A DNA stretch of 64,000 bases from Hexactinellida sp. DTS-2022 (GCA_028753945.1 JAPNXP010000010.1:3165042-3229041); one strand, 5' to 3'. Positions 35,870 to 47,828 are shown, counted from the first letter of the stretch. The notes: generated by a model not told the origin, from the letters alone. Made by a program: numbers and translations.

Positions 35870-37155
35870 AATTGTTTGTCATTTGATAACTTAGGAGAAG
35901 TAATCGATGAGCTTTGTTTGGGCGCAACTGAAGAAACATTCGGAGATATGGGTGAACAGAGTATAATGACATCAAAAATATATCAGAAAAACTCAATTCG
36001 CTCAAATCAGAGGTCATTTCACATTACACCACTTCATAGAAAACTCGCAACAAAAGCTCTAATATTAAGATAAATTATATATTCCTTTTGAATACAGTTC
36101 AAGACCCGAAATAAGCTCCGAGTTCAAACAGCAAATAGGACATAGTAATGCCTTATGGTATGACGAATTTCCGAAGCTGAATTTGGTGCCAACATACCAC
36201 GGGTTAATTGGGAACGAGACTATCCCTTCGCTGTCCTTCTATCAGTGGTCATGTTGTTGATTTTTCCCGAAGAAGTTATTCAATTCACGCTAGAATAACC
36301 CCCTAAGGCCTCGGATCCCCTGGAAACTGGCTGGGGCCATACACTTATTATTTTGTTCTATTATACTCTTCCCAATTATCTATTATTCAAGACAAAGTTT
36401 GACTCTCTAGCTCATATACTTTCAGAGATATAGTGAGTTATGTGAATATGGAACTAAATGACATATCAATTACCATAACATTAATTGAAATTTTCCTACC
36501 CATAGGAAAATATTAGAGAATTGGGCAGTTATCAATGCAGTGATAGATACTATAAAAGTTACTACTATATAGTAGGCATTAGGCGATAGAGAGCTTTTAG
36601 CGATTCATTGATTACTTTCAATACTATTGGAGTGACTTGAGAAAATTTTCTGGAATGTAAGCACATTCCAGAAAATTTTAGCTAGAGAGTCAAACTTTGT
36701 CTTGAATAATAGATAATTGGGAAGAGTATAATAGAACAAAATAACAAGTGTATGGCCCCCGCCAGTTTCCAGGGGATCCGTGGCCCTAAGACAAACTCGG
36801 AAAATAGAGTATTAACGTGAGAGGACTTTCATTTACCAACATGGAAGGGGAATACAATAACATTGCACAAAATAACACCTGCCCCCTCGACAATATCATC
36901 GCCATATTAAGTCTGTTTAAGGAGAAGATAATTGAATCTTTCGGAATACTCGGGTCTACACCATCTGATGCGAAATTCCATTAACTTATTACTCTTGTCA
37001 ATGAGTTTAATTTCGATAAGCTCAGAGACTTCATTGCTAAAGTGATTGGAATGCAGACTACATACTCTGACCTGATGGAACAATACGACTTTTACGGCTC
37101 TGAGGGTACAACCATTAAATACCTACAAAGTACTAACCTCTGCAACGACAAATAG
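35870..37155 (+). pseudogene. Orphan gene A (NTCPLDN family), decayed, MITE-interrupted
   Basis: I do not recognise the family. Legible segments are a frame at 35876-36073, then EYSSRPEISSEF and SNALWYDEFPKL near 36090-36175, the palindromic MITE 36307-36785, and 36841-37155 starting MEGEYNNIAQNNTCPLDNII with AILSLF, then a TAA at 36982, FNFDKLRDFIAKVIGMQT and QYDFYGSEGTTIKYLQ, ending CNDK at 37155. Each segment has a counterpart in orphan gene B on the opposite strand, so it was once a real protein. A Cys and Asp in N-T-C-P-(L/V)-D suggest, without proof, a cysteine-peptidase-like active site. Confidence 0.6.
36307..36785. mobile_element. Palindromic MITE at CTAA, related to 33805-34490
   Basis: CTAA flanks both sides (36303-36306, 36786-36789). 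The ends GGCCTCGGATCCCCTGGAAA and, inverted, GGCCACGGATCCCCTGGAAA extend for about 45 bp. It shares GACAAAGTTTGACTCTCTAG and GAATATGGAACTAAATGAC with the larger palindrome. It lies inside orphan gene A. Confidence 0.82.
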
Positions 37156-37241
37156 AATAAAATTTATTTTAGAAAAAAATAGAATAGCCGGCAAGTTGGT
37201 AATGCAATGTAAGGTGATCGTGACAGATGGTAATTTATTGA

Positions 37242-38280
37242 TCAATGTCTGATATAGTTACTTTCTTGTTGAGTTTCAGAAGATGTCCTATCTTCTTTTG
37301 TTAGAAGAGTAGGGACGGATTCGAATTTGCCAGATAACCGCTTGGAGATGGCTGTAGTTGATCCACAGGACTTGCACTTATTCGGATTAAGTTTCCGACT
37401 TGTAGATGACCCTAGGTTTGTGACTACATTACCGATGGTACCTAGCATGTTCATTTTATTGAAGGATTTGGTAGAGTGATGACATTTGAAGGTGGAGACG
37501 TAAAGGTCGTTGCATAGGTCCTCGGAGCGTAGAAAGTTCATAATAATTGCCTCTGATCATAGAAATCATAAGATTTGTATAAACCTGTTGAGTCATAATT
37601 CACTTGAAGGCCGATTCGTCGCGCATTGTAGTCCCTCAGTTCATCAAAGTTATCGTTTTCAAGCAGGGAAACTATTCGGTGGAATTTAGTGTCAGCTAGT
37701 ATTACTCCTTTTATGCTAATGGCGTTCAGGATGGTGGCTTGATTTAGGCTTAATATAGCGAGGATGTGGTCAACAGGGCAGGTATTGTCTTGAAAAGTAT
37801 TGTTGTAACTTCCTTGCCGGTTAGGGTAAGTGATTAATTTTAAGGGATCTTCAGAAGGTGATTGTGGATGTGGTGGGGGTGCTGGTGGTGAATCTATGGT
37901 GGTAATATAGTTAGTTGTATAATGTCAATTACAACAGGTAACAGAACTGCTAGCGGATAATTGCGTTCTCTTCTTTCGTCTAGTTTACAGTCACTGGAAT
38001 GGTTGGTACGATATTCAGTATACCAAGTGGCGACTTCGATGGCTATGTTTTCTTTAATATTGGAACTAAGCTCAGTTGTTGGATGGTAGGAATATAGTTA
38101 ATCCAGGTTGGTTATTGATTCTGCTAGGATGGCGATATTCTTGTGTAGCGTAGATAAATAGGTTTGGTTGGCAAGGGATGATATTATTTGAGGCTTCAAG
38201 ATAGTTAGTGAGTGGTTGAGTGTTTCTTCTTCTTCTTCACATTTTATTACTTCATTGGGGGTAAATCTCTTCAATTACAC
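37242..38280 (-). pseudogene. Orphan gene B (NTCPVDH family), decayed
   Basis: The family is not recognised; it is homologous to orphan gene A and faces it tail to tail across about 85 bp. On the minus strand from about 38280: LTILKPQIISSLANQTYLST, a TAA near 38100, LYSYHPTTELSSNIKENIAI, ATWYTEYRTN, NYPLAVLLPVVIDI, a shift near 37900, GSYNNTFQDNTCPVDHILAI, LADTKFHRIVSLLENDNFDE, RRIGLQVNYD, YDFY, a shift near 37550 and then the open frame 37541-37242 with CKSCGSTTAISKRLSG. The last part has a CxxC pair. With three or so breaks it is probably a pseudogene; some of the breaks could be introns. Confidence 0.6.
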
Positions 38281-38933
38281 CTATCTCCATGTCTTCATAT
38301 GGTTCTATACATAATAAGTATAGTATAAAAGCAGTTGCATTTCATAATGTTAGGAATTGATGGATACATATAGTCATAGCATTCTATACACTAAGGCAAT
38401 GGTGGTCACTAAAAAATTTGGACCAGGGATTGGTTAAATACTTCAACTAGACAAAATTCTTTTTCGTTATTTTGTACATTAGTTTAATAAAATCCTTATT
38501 TAATAGTTACAATCAGCCTCGTGTATTATGGATTGTGTTCATTATACACAAATTTAATAATATACGAACTCGAATACATTTTAAATTTAAATTGTTAATT
38601 GGGAAAATAACTAATAAGGCTTTTAATATAAAATAGAAATTAACAATTAATTAACTATATTTTTTTCATAATAAGCAGGCCTGACTCATTAGTAATCTAT
38701 ATGAGTATACTTGTATTTGAACTGATGTTCAAAGGAATTGATATTGCGTGTCACTTAAAAACATCTTATTTTTATCCACCTTTTTTTATCCACCCATAAT
38801 GTAAAAATTTACATTGATGGATATTAATGGGATTCTAAAAATTTTTACTTGCCCCTTCTATTCTATTCCAATCCACTCGCACTTATTCCAAATACATACC
38901 TCAACCAGTATAATATCTATCTGACTGAATACG

Positions 38934-41900
38934 ATGTCTTGTGTTGTGCCTGGCTGTACCTCCAATTACAGAGGAGAAGATTTCACGAAAGTTTTTAATT
39001 TCCCAAAAGATGAGGATCTTCGGGAAAAATGGTTCAAGGCTATTCCCAGACCCAGAGAAGACTACCAAAACAACAAGATTCCAAGGGTTAGTAATTCTTA
39101 CATTAAAATAATGATTTTTCAACGAAACTCTGATCAGTTACTATAATAATTTAATTAATTAAAAGTACAAGTGTTGATTATGCAATCTGAACCTCGTTAT
39201 TGAAATTTTCCTTAGTTTGACCTCAAATACACCTTATTTAACCGTATAGGTAATAATTGATTAACAAGGTGCCACTTCATACTGTATTTTTGTATACATC
39301 TAGATATGCATACTCCACTTTAAAGAGGAAGATATCGAAAAATCAATAAGATATTTTGATGGAAGTAAATATGTTGATGTACATCGCCAAAAATATGCCG
39401 TATCTAAGTCTGCGATACCATGCATTTTCCCAAACTGTCCCAGCTACCTCTCTGACACCAATGAAAGACCGAGGAGATTCTCAAGAGAACAGAAAGAAGT
39501 AACCCTGACTGAAACAGCAATGAAGCTAAGCAGAGAAGAGAGTGCAACCACAACAGCTAAGTTTTCAATTTCGTTAATTGATGATATTATTGATAAATTG
39601 TCATACATTGACCTCTCCAATGGTTGGACTAGTCATATACCGGATTTAAATTCTATTATTTTCCTTAAGATCCTAGTTAAGGATAGTCAACCTCATATTG
39701 AAGCATCGCTTGCGATAAATTCTGATTTATATATCACGGCCTTTCATCAACAAAAATATCAAATAGATCTCTCCATGAACCAAGTTAGTGACATCCGTCA
39801 AATTGAGACCCTGTTATTAGAAATAGATTGTTTACCTAGGCCTAAGATTAATCAAAGTTCAGAAACACCACAACCCACTGTTACAACCTGCCTAGAAAAT
39901 GCCATTAGTAATTTGGAACACGTTATTAAATTACTAGATCATGATGATTTAGATTTCGCTGCCGACGAAGCTATAAATGATAACCTCTTTAATTCATCAA
40001 AAATAGGGTTTCATTTTTTACTTGACCAATTGAAATCTTTGAAAGTTTCCAAATTTGGGCGCCGATATAGTGTTTTAACACAGGTTTTTTCCCTTAAGGT
40101 TCATGGTATTTCACCAGCTTGTTACCGTCTTATTCAATCTTCGAATTGTTTAACTCTACCACATGAGCGTAATCTCCTCAAAATAAAAAATTATATCGGT
40201 TTAGATAGCGATTATCTAAATGTTCTTAAAGAGTTTTCATCCTCATTTAATGACAGCGAGCGACATGTCATACTTCAAATGGACGAAGTACACATACGTA
40301 GTGATGCCAGCTATAAAGGTGGTAAATAATAGGCTCTATTGACCATCCGGAAGATCCACCTACAACTGTTTTTTCTATGATGGTATCTAGTTTTATGACA
40401 AAATTTTCCACAATTGTACGTCTAGTCCCTCTCGGTTCTAGCTCTGCTACGGCTCTTTTTCCCATTGTTACAAAAACTATCTCTGATATCGAAAGATGTA
40501 ATATATATGTTGACGCAATATCACTGATAACTACCCACTAAATGTCAGTTTATTTAAACTTTTTTCAGCTGACCAAAAATCTCTGATGCCCATAGTAAAA
40601 CATCCATGTGATCCATTCAGAGATCTAATTTTATTCTTTGACGTTATGCACATTATTAAGTCTGTTAGGAACAATTGGCTCAATTTAAAAGACTACGAAA
40701 AGGTCTTTATCTTCCCAAAATTTACTGAATGCAAACCTCATGACTACACATATACCGAAAATAAGCCTCCTAATAACCTCAGAGTTTCCATCAATACCTC
40801 AGAACTTGGTATCGATACCAGTTCATTTTCTAATTCTATGCACCCTGCCATATGCTATTCAGCCTTTCAGGACATAAGAACTGTATTCAATTCGGATAAG
40901 TGCAATTTATTCAAGCGTGCTCCCAGATTAACATCAAAAGCCTGTTGGCCATCTAGCCTGGAAAGACAAAATGTCAATTTAGCACTTAGGGTTTTTCACG
41001 AATCAACATCAGCGGGACTGTTAGCATATAACTTGGAAAAGAACATTGTAGACAAAACTCAAACTGTTGAATTTTTGAAATTAATCAATGATGTTTGGAA
41101 AATGTTTAATGTGAACTGGGTAGGGAAGAATATTCGTTTTAATGACGAAATGTCTGCACCCTTGTGTTTGAACGACTCGCGATTATTGTTTCTCAAAAAC
41201 TTTGTGTCTTGGTTAGAGTGCTGGAGAGCTCTTCCTACAGCGAAAGGAAAATTATCTCCTCAAACTTTTAAAAGTTTTATACATACCTGCAAGGCATTAC
41301 CTTTACTACTCGAATTGATTTGTACAAAATATGGTTTCAAATACCTTCTGACATCAAGGATACAAAACGATGCTTTAGAACACCATTTTGGTTTGTACCG
41401 GCAAATGTCAGGTTCACAGTATCACATTTCATATTGTCAAATCCTGGAGTCTGAGCGCCGGCTTCAGCTTTCTAATATTCTAAAATTGTTTCAGATCAAA
41501 AGAGAATCTGATACTATTGAGAGACCTACTAGTCTCTTAGAGTATTTAGGTACATTTTTCCACTCAAATGACGATGAACATGCTGCTAGTTTTGATGTAG
41601 ATTCCTATTTGTCAACCTTAAATGAAATCAGCCTTCCGGAAATGGCAGCATCTCAAGTTGAGTGCCTCGCGTTTGTCGCTGGCTATGCTGTATTTTCTTA
41701 TCTCAAAAAATCTAGTAATTGTATATTGTGCAGGAAATTTCTGTGTACTGAAAAATTCTTACATGTGAATGATGACATTGGCAGTCAGTCTATACTCATA
41801 GAATTGCTAGATAGGGGTTCTCTCAAATATCCATCGAGCCATGTTCTTGAATGCATTAAGGTCATTTTTGATATATTTAGCAAAATTGACAGTCATAGGG

Positions 41901-42145
41901 AACAATTTGACAACTTTTACTCAGGCTCTTCCCGTACAAAACTTGTTCAACTGGCATGGGCCACTATGGAACTAGAGCATAGCACACTTTGGAGATTCGT
42001 ATGTGAATGCAATGTATCGCGGTGGGACATTCTACGAAAACTTTTTCTCACTGTTTCCAACTGTTTATTATCTAATAGAGTTAAGAATTATAATGTACTA
42101 GTATTGAAGCGTGATAATAGTAAGCTTACTAAATTCAAGAATTAA
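38934..42145 (+). pseudogene. P4 transposase, one intron, two single-base deletions
   Basis: Exon 1 (38934-39086) encodes the first part of the THAP finger (MSCVVPGCTSNYRGEDFTKV). A GT..AG intron (39087-39303) is followed by exon 2 starting ICILHF with the C..H pair; both junctions are phase 0. Exon 2 carries DIRQIETLLLEID and VILQMDEVHIRSDASYKGGK (first Asp), then stops at 40329 because one base is missing from an A run near 40325. The shifted frame gives TTVFSMMVSS and TIVRLVPLGSSSATAL; a second missing base near 40527 disrupts the TDNYP motif (second Asp). From 40586 the frame is open to 42145: DVMHIIKSVRNNWLN, RQNVNLALRVFHEST, DALEHHFGLYRQMSGSQY (Glu), SLKYPSSHVLECIKV. No other defects are obvious, so loss of function is recent. 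Confidence 0.92.
39087..39303 (+). other. Intron inside the P4 THAP domain
   Basis: Donor AGG|GTTAGT and acceptor ACATCTAG|ATATGC. The 217 nt removed join IPR to ICILHF in frame. P2 and P5 encode the corresponding THAP region without an intron here. Confidence 0.75.
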
Positions 42146-42519
42146 TTTTTCTTTATTTCTTTTAGTTTTATTCAGTCAACCTGTTGCTGTTCCTGTAGAT
42201 GTATTAAGTGTGACTACTCCCTCTTAGAAGTATATCTCTATTACGTATTGCTGTCTTAAGCTCCTTAGTATCATAATAACATTTATATCAATTTCTGTGT
42301 TTGTATGAGTATACTGTATTATATATTAAACTCCTTATATTTTCCAATCGTTTTAATTGACAATAATATGTTGTCAGGATGATGAGGGTAGCTAAAATTA
42401 ATGGGAAAATTGAACAAATTACCATTTTAGAAAATGTTGTTTTGAAGTACTTAACCAATCCCTGGTCCAAAATTTTAGTGACCACCATTGCCTTAGTGTA
42501 TAGAATGCTATGATATAGT

Positions 42520-42811
42520 ATTGCTAAAAATAGAGCAGGGTTATAATTTAACTAACTTCTGGCCAGTCAATCGTTTTCGTCAGTTGATGTCAAGTTGTGG
42601 TAGTTTTTTCCTGTTCATTTAAATTGTACATAAATTATCCCAGCATATAGTATAGATTACTGAATTAAGGAATAATTAAATACCAAAAAATCACTTACAC
42701 ATTGTTTGCATCCATGATAAACTCTAGATAGGTGAATTGGTATCCTAGTTGTTGTTTTCTGGTGGTATTCTTTCGCGCAATTATGTGGCTTTGCGTTACC
42801 CATTCTCATAC
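42520..42811. other. No gene seen
   Basis: AT-rich DNA right of P4. Nothing recognised. Confidence 0.4.
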
Positions 42812-43046
42812 ATGCCAACCTATTTGAGTCATTTCCCTGTACAGGCTCCAATTTTCCCTGTACATTGGCCAAAATCCCTGTACACCTCCCAAAAATTTCT
42901 CGCTCGCTGCGCTCGCTCGTCCAAGGAATTACTATACACTTACATTGCTAAATTAGTACTTGGAAAGGAGAAAGCATTGAATTATATATTGTACAGGGAA
43001 TCCCTATACGCTTGAATATCTATATTATTAAATCTCGATTGTTGTT

Positions 43047-43119
43047 TGTGTGTGTGTGTGTGTTTGTTTGTTTGTTTGTTTGTTTGTTTGTTTGTTTGTT
43101 TGTTTGTTTGTTTGTTTGT
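43047..43119. repeat. (GT)n(TTTG)n microsatellite
   Basis: About eight GT units followed by about fourteen TTTG units. Confidence 0.95.
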
Positions 43120-43522
43120 CCGGATTGTATTAAAGTGATGGGGGACTAGAAACCGCATTTATATATGAGATAGAAACTAACTTTCAAATGATATAAAAGG
43201 TAACAAATGTTATAATAGGTAAACAAGTATGCTGAACACGATTTTCGCGTTAAAAATTTTATAATATGAAGTTTTGTTGTTGTTGTTTACACAAAATAGG
43301 TAAACAAATTATTAAATTCAAACTCAACCTAGAAGTTAGCTTCCAAAGGGTATTATTGGTAAACAAGTTAAAACTATGGAAAATGGTAGAAAGGGTTGTA
43401 TATAACGTCCCTTTCTACCATTTTCCATTGCAGAAAGGGTGAGGAGTAAGTCCGCACAGCGGCCGTTAACTTAAGGTGCGTAGCACCGATCCGTCGCAAA
43501 GCGACCGAGACCGAAGGGCTCT

Positions 43523-43548
43523 TATATATATATATATATATATATATA
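43523..43548. repeat. (TA)n microsatellite
   Basis: About 13 uninterrupted TA units, at the edge of the GACCGAAGGGCTC hairpin segment. Confidence 0.95.
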
Positions 43549-43758
43549 CAACCAGTTGTGCCTTTATGTGGTCAATGCAGAATGCTTGGCAGAATATACT
43601 ATCATCACTGTAGACATTTTTAGGCATTATTTCACACATAATCAGTAAATTAAAAATCCCTGTACAAATTAAATAAATCCCTGTACGCCTGTACAGAACC
43701 GCCAAAATGTTTAAATCCCTGTACCGTACAGGGAATCCCTGTACGGTTGGCAGGTATG

Positions 43759-44444
43759 CTTTCTACCAAAAGCCCAAAGTATTTCTTTGCATTCTTCGTT
43801 CCGGGAGTGTTTAAGCTATTTTTATGTTGCGTACAAGTATTTGGTTACATTCCTCAAAATCCGATCTAGGAATGTAAGAAATAAGCAGTATTGTTTGTAG
43901 TGTAAATATTATTATTAGGTTACTTGCAAAACAAGTATAATTAGTAAGTCGCAACTAAACAATTTTTGTGGTTTCAATTCTGATTGGGTAATAAGTAGAT
44001 TTGCACCGAATTTGCTACTAGTATAGTAAGGAATCAACATTAAATTCTGCTTTGAGAACTGAAAGTAGCTGACTGGCAATATATTATTGCTATTACCAAT
44101 TCCCACAATATTATATTGTGCAATAGGTAATATCAAATAAAAAGGTATATGTCTATCAGCTAATAACACAAATGTAAGAACAGAAAATCATGTAAACATG
44201 ATTACGTTGCGTTTTAGTTTGGGGTCAAAGATACTTTTCTGATGGTGAAGCGGCACAACCATAAAATTTTCATTTTTTTATAAAGGCACCAAAATCTGTA
44301 CACATGTAGTTTGATGTGGTGCAATCACTTTTAGATATTGAGGCAATTAAAAGAGTGTCTTTATCGGCATAACAGTTCGCCAAAGTAACCACGTGCGATG
44401 GTGTTCACCGGACTTGTCTACCAAAAAAACTTGTTCGAATGAAG
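43759..44444. other. No gene seen
   Basis: AT-rich DNA without recognisable motifs. Confidence 0.4.
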
Positions 44445-44740
44445 TTATATCGTCTTTTTATTGTTAAATTCGGTTTCGAAGTAAAATTTCCGATAATTTG
44501 ATCTATATGCTATGGAAAAATTCGTCCAAATATGGTCATGTGATATATCCGAGGCATCTTCAATGTATTCTTGTGAGTTTAGACTTGGTTCAGAAGTAGA
44601 AGTAGGGGTTATGAGATTGAGGTTGGATGAATCAGAGTCTCTAGCAAACATTAGATAGGACGTAGTGTGTCCTGTGGATCGTTTCATCTGTCTATTTGCC
44701 GCTAGTGCAACTGGTTGTAGTTTTTCAGTCTAATCTTTAT
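44445..44740 (-). pseudogene. Gypsy-type LTR retrotransposon integrase fragment
   Basis: On the minus strand, DWTEKLQPV (with the W as a stop codon), ALAANRQMKRSTGHTTSYLM and FARDSDSSNL match the C-terminal part of gypsy integrases, where a run ending in STG.TP..LM.GR is typical. Only this short end of the polyprotein is left, and no LTR, reverse transcriptase or protease was seen nearby. Confidence 0.65.
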
Positions 44741-44799
44741 CTGCACTGCTTCTCATTCTGTCTAATTTCCTGAAGAGTTGAATATAACACTCATTTTAA

Positions 44800-46455
44800 T
44801 TAAATACTAGCCCGCCTCGCTTGCTAGGTCGCTTCGCGGCAGAACACGACCACACACCAAACGCTTTGCGGTTGGTGTATGGTTTATATACTTCTAACAT
44901 TAATCATAAAGCGTAAATAGGCCTACATAGTCAAATTTAACAATGTGAAATCTAGTAAATACGTCATCATGCAATAATGAGTTAGTATATTGGCAATCTG
45001 GTGTGACCAACGTTTCCGCATCATTAATATACATATTCTATTAAAATTTCAGATTTTTATCTCCTAGAGGGCGCGAATTATGTGCGATTAAGTGAATTTT
45101 CAGGATTCTCGAAATGTGACAATGACGTCATAACTGGTCGAAGTGTGAGAAATGTGATTGGAAACCTCAACTTGTGGGCGGGTGGCAAAAGTTATCCATA
45201 ATGCCAAAAATCACATTTGGAAACCGTCCAGTTTCTTCAATCAACTCGGAACATACAAACAAATATATATATACACACACCCATCCTTGTGTTTCAATAG
45301 TACGAGCCCTTGGGTCTCGGTCGTTTTGCGACGAATTGGCGCTTCACGCCTCAATTGACGACCAGTGGGCGGCCTTACTACGGATTGAAACTAGTCATTT
45401 AGAACTATAAATCTATGTGGTGTAATAAATATACTCCTCATAAAATCCCCTTAATCAAAAAGAATGTTACACAATTAATTTGTTTGGGAATTTGAAATTC
45501 TCAAATTAAGAGCTCAATAAATTTATATTGCATGATAAGGATAGCTCGAATCTAAATATAACTAAAAAAAAACATCCAATAGAATGACAAATGATTGATT
45601 GGTTAAATGAATTTATTTCAATAAATTAGATTACAGCCTCAGAAAATCTTTCCATTAGGCACAGGCTATATATACTAATTGAATAAGTTAGCTAATCCAT
45701 ACTAACAAACCCTCGAATTTAATTGGCTAACATATTTTGTCACCTTTAAATGTCAATATTTCTCTTCAAAAACCAATAGATCGTTGTCGCAGTACAAAAA
45801 TACCCCGGTATACAAATTTTCAGCTTTATGGGACTCGTAGTATTTCAATTAATTCTGGACAAACACAAACACACACACAACAATTCCGCTTTAAATATAC
45901 GAGCCCTTCGGTCTCGGTCGCTTCGCGACGGATCACTCTCTCACAAAAGTCGCTTCGCGACTTTTGTTTGTTCGTGTTAGGCACTACGCGATACAATTAA
46001 CGGCCGCTTCGCGGCCTTTCCCTCCCCAAAAGCAATCACATTAATACTGAGTTTTAATAGCTCAATAAATTTCAGTTGCACGATAAGAAAGCTCGAATCA
46101 AAATAATACTAAAGGAAAAACAGGCAATAGAATAGACAAATGATTGATTGGTTAATTAAATTAATTAATTTTCAATCAATCAAATTGGAGCCTCAGAAAA
46201 ATATTTCTATTATGCGCAGGCTATTTATACTAATTGATGAAATCTGCTAATCCATACTAACAAACCCTCGAATTTAATTGGCTAACATTTTTTGTCACCT
46301 TCAAATGTGAACATTTCTCTTCAAAAACCAATAGATCGTTGTCGCAGTATAAAATTACCCCTGTATAAAAATTTTCAGCTTTCTGGGACTCGTAGTCTTT
46401 CCAATTAATTCTGGACAAACAAACAAACACACAAACACACAACAATTCCTCTTTT
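44800..46455 (-). repeat. Cluster of family R repeats with GTCGCTTCGCGAC hairpins
   Basis: Two copies (about 45470-45905 and 46040-46455) share 400 bp, including GAAAGCTCGAAT, TGATTGATTGGTTAA, GATCGTTGTCGCAGTA and TTCTGGACAAAC.AAC. They are in tandem on the minus strand. GC-rich hairpin segments (CCTTCGGTCTCGGTCGCTTC, GGCCGCTTCGCGGCC) lie at 44808-44860, 45300-45370 and 45900-46015. It is the same family as 465-712. No coding capacity; the class is unknown. Confidence 0.7.
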
Positions 46456-46695
46456 TAGTTATTAGAGATTTATTTTGTCAAATTAATAACTTGTAATTTG
46501 ATCAACTAGTCGTTTATAATTGCAATGATAGTCAACATACGTTTTAAATTAAACACGTACTATGTATAGTATAACTAGAAATATATGGTTGTCAATGTCA
46601 TATTCTGAAAGACTTAATTTGATGAAAAGGGAATTACATAACTTTAGCAATAATATGTTAGCTGTCACAATATACCTATTATGTATAATAATAGC
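46456..46695. other. No gene seen
   Basis: AT-rich. The last 8 bases (ATAATAGC) are a hAT target duplication. Confidence 0.4.
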
Positions 46696-46983
46696 CAGGG
46701 ATTGATCCACCGGGGGTTCATGGGATTGCACCCCCAAAGAATGGTTCAGGGGGATTGCGAACCCCTCCCCAATAATATGATATTATAATCCAAAAATTAT
46801 ATCTAGGGATATTAAATATATTTCGACTTTCTTGAAAGATGCTTTCTCAAATGCAGTTCCTAAAAAAGAACGTCCAAAAACGGGCACAGTTGATCCGCGG
46901 GAGCTTCCCACGGCGTCCACATTTCTAAGGCCCAATCCTGGGCATTCCACCACCCAGATATTTTTGTGATGGATCCATCCCTT
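46696..46983. mobile_element. hAT MITE
   Basis: The ends CAGGGATTGATCCA and, inverted, AAGGGATGGATCCA. The 8-bp duplication ATAATAGC is at 46688-46695 and 46984-46991. No gene. Confidence 0.85.
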
Positions 46984-46991
46984 ATAATAGC

Positions 46992-47536
46992 ACCATTTAT
47001 ATATTTACTTTATTTATTTATTCAAATTCATAAAACGCGTATTAAACTATTTCCTAAATGTCTTTACCAACTAACCGATTGAAAATTGCCTCCTCTGCAG
47101 TAGCTCCTTTATTACTCCAAATTTGATAGAATCCTTAAACATTCTATCGAAATTCCTAGATCGACATGGGGACATTGTTGACGAATTTGCCTTACCAAAT
47201 TGTAGAACTGTTCAAAAGTGATAGAGATATCATCTCAATATTACTATGATACATAGCAGCCCGTGCAGATATAATCACACAGGTTAACTGTTTGCATTAC
47301 TTAAGCAATAATAAAATTTTAGGGTGTTGAAAAGAAGAGCATTGTGTGTGCTGCACATCATGACAAAAAGTAATAAAACAAGCAGTGGAGAAAATACAAT
47401 GCAAAAACTATTGAACAAACAATCGTCTAGTAGGCCATTCCAAACATTTTGTATTAGCGACCAATGGTTTAGACAGAAAAACGAGTTGGGATCCACTTCA
47501 ATACACATGTGATTTAAGAGGTTTCTTAAGAAGGTA
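46992..47536. other. No gene seen
   Basis: AT-rich; frames of 60-90 codons on both strands lack motifs. Confidence 0.4.
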
Positions 47537-47659
47537 CAGTGGAACCCCGCGTATCGGGGCACCTCCGTCCAAGCCCTCAGCGCCCCGATACGCGGGGTTA
47601 TTTATAATGGGAAAAAAGTAAATTCCCAACCTACTGCCCCGATACGCGGGGTTCCACTG
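47537..47659. mobile_element. Tigger/pogo-type MITE
   Basis: 123 bp between TA dinucleotides. The ends CAGTGGAACCCCGCGTATCG are perfectly inverted, with additional GCCCCGATACGCGGGG palindromic repeats inside. Confidence 0.92.
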
Positions 47660-47828
47660 TACAGCACTATTCATATGGTTAAAATACTTGTACAACTTAG
47701 AGAACCTCTAGCTTTATTAAACAGACACTATCTTATCGTATTATTGGGAGTATTGATCTCAGTAAAATCGAATGTGTACTTGCCAAAATTATTCTAAATA
47801 TTTGTGAAGTTGTAGATGGAGTAAACAC

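Larger units (their letters stand above)
38375..42512 (+). mobile_element. P element P4 (THAP type), best preserved
   Basis: The inverted ends begin CATAGCATTCTATACACTAA on both sides and stay near identical for about 70 bp through TTGGACCAGGGATTGGTTAA. The 7-bp duplication ATATAGT flanks it (38368-38374, 42513-42519). It is about 4.1 kb with an almost complete transposase on the plus strand. Confidence 0.93.
42812..43758. repeat. Family X repeat, with nested R-like insert
   Basis: The ends are nearly inverted (ACATGCCAACCTATTTG and CGGTTGGCAGGTATG). The body has repeated CCCTGTAC motifs and CTCGCTCGCTGCGCTCGCTCG, as in the copy inside the 1162-2152 MITE. The roughly 520 bp at 43023-43550 are absent from the other copy and contain a TTTG microsatellite and the GGTCGCTTTGCGAC hairpin of family R, so they are a nested insertion. 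No flanking duplication was established for X. Confidence 0.65.
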
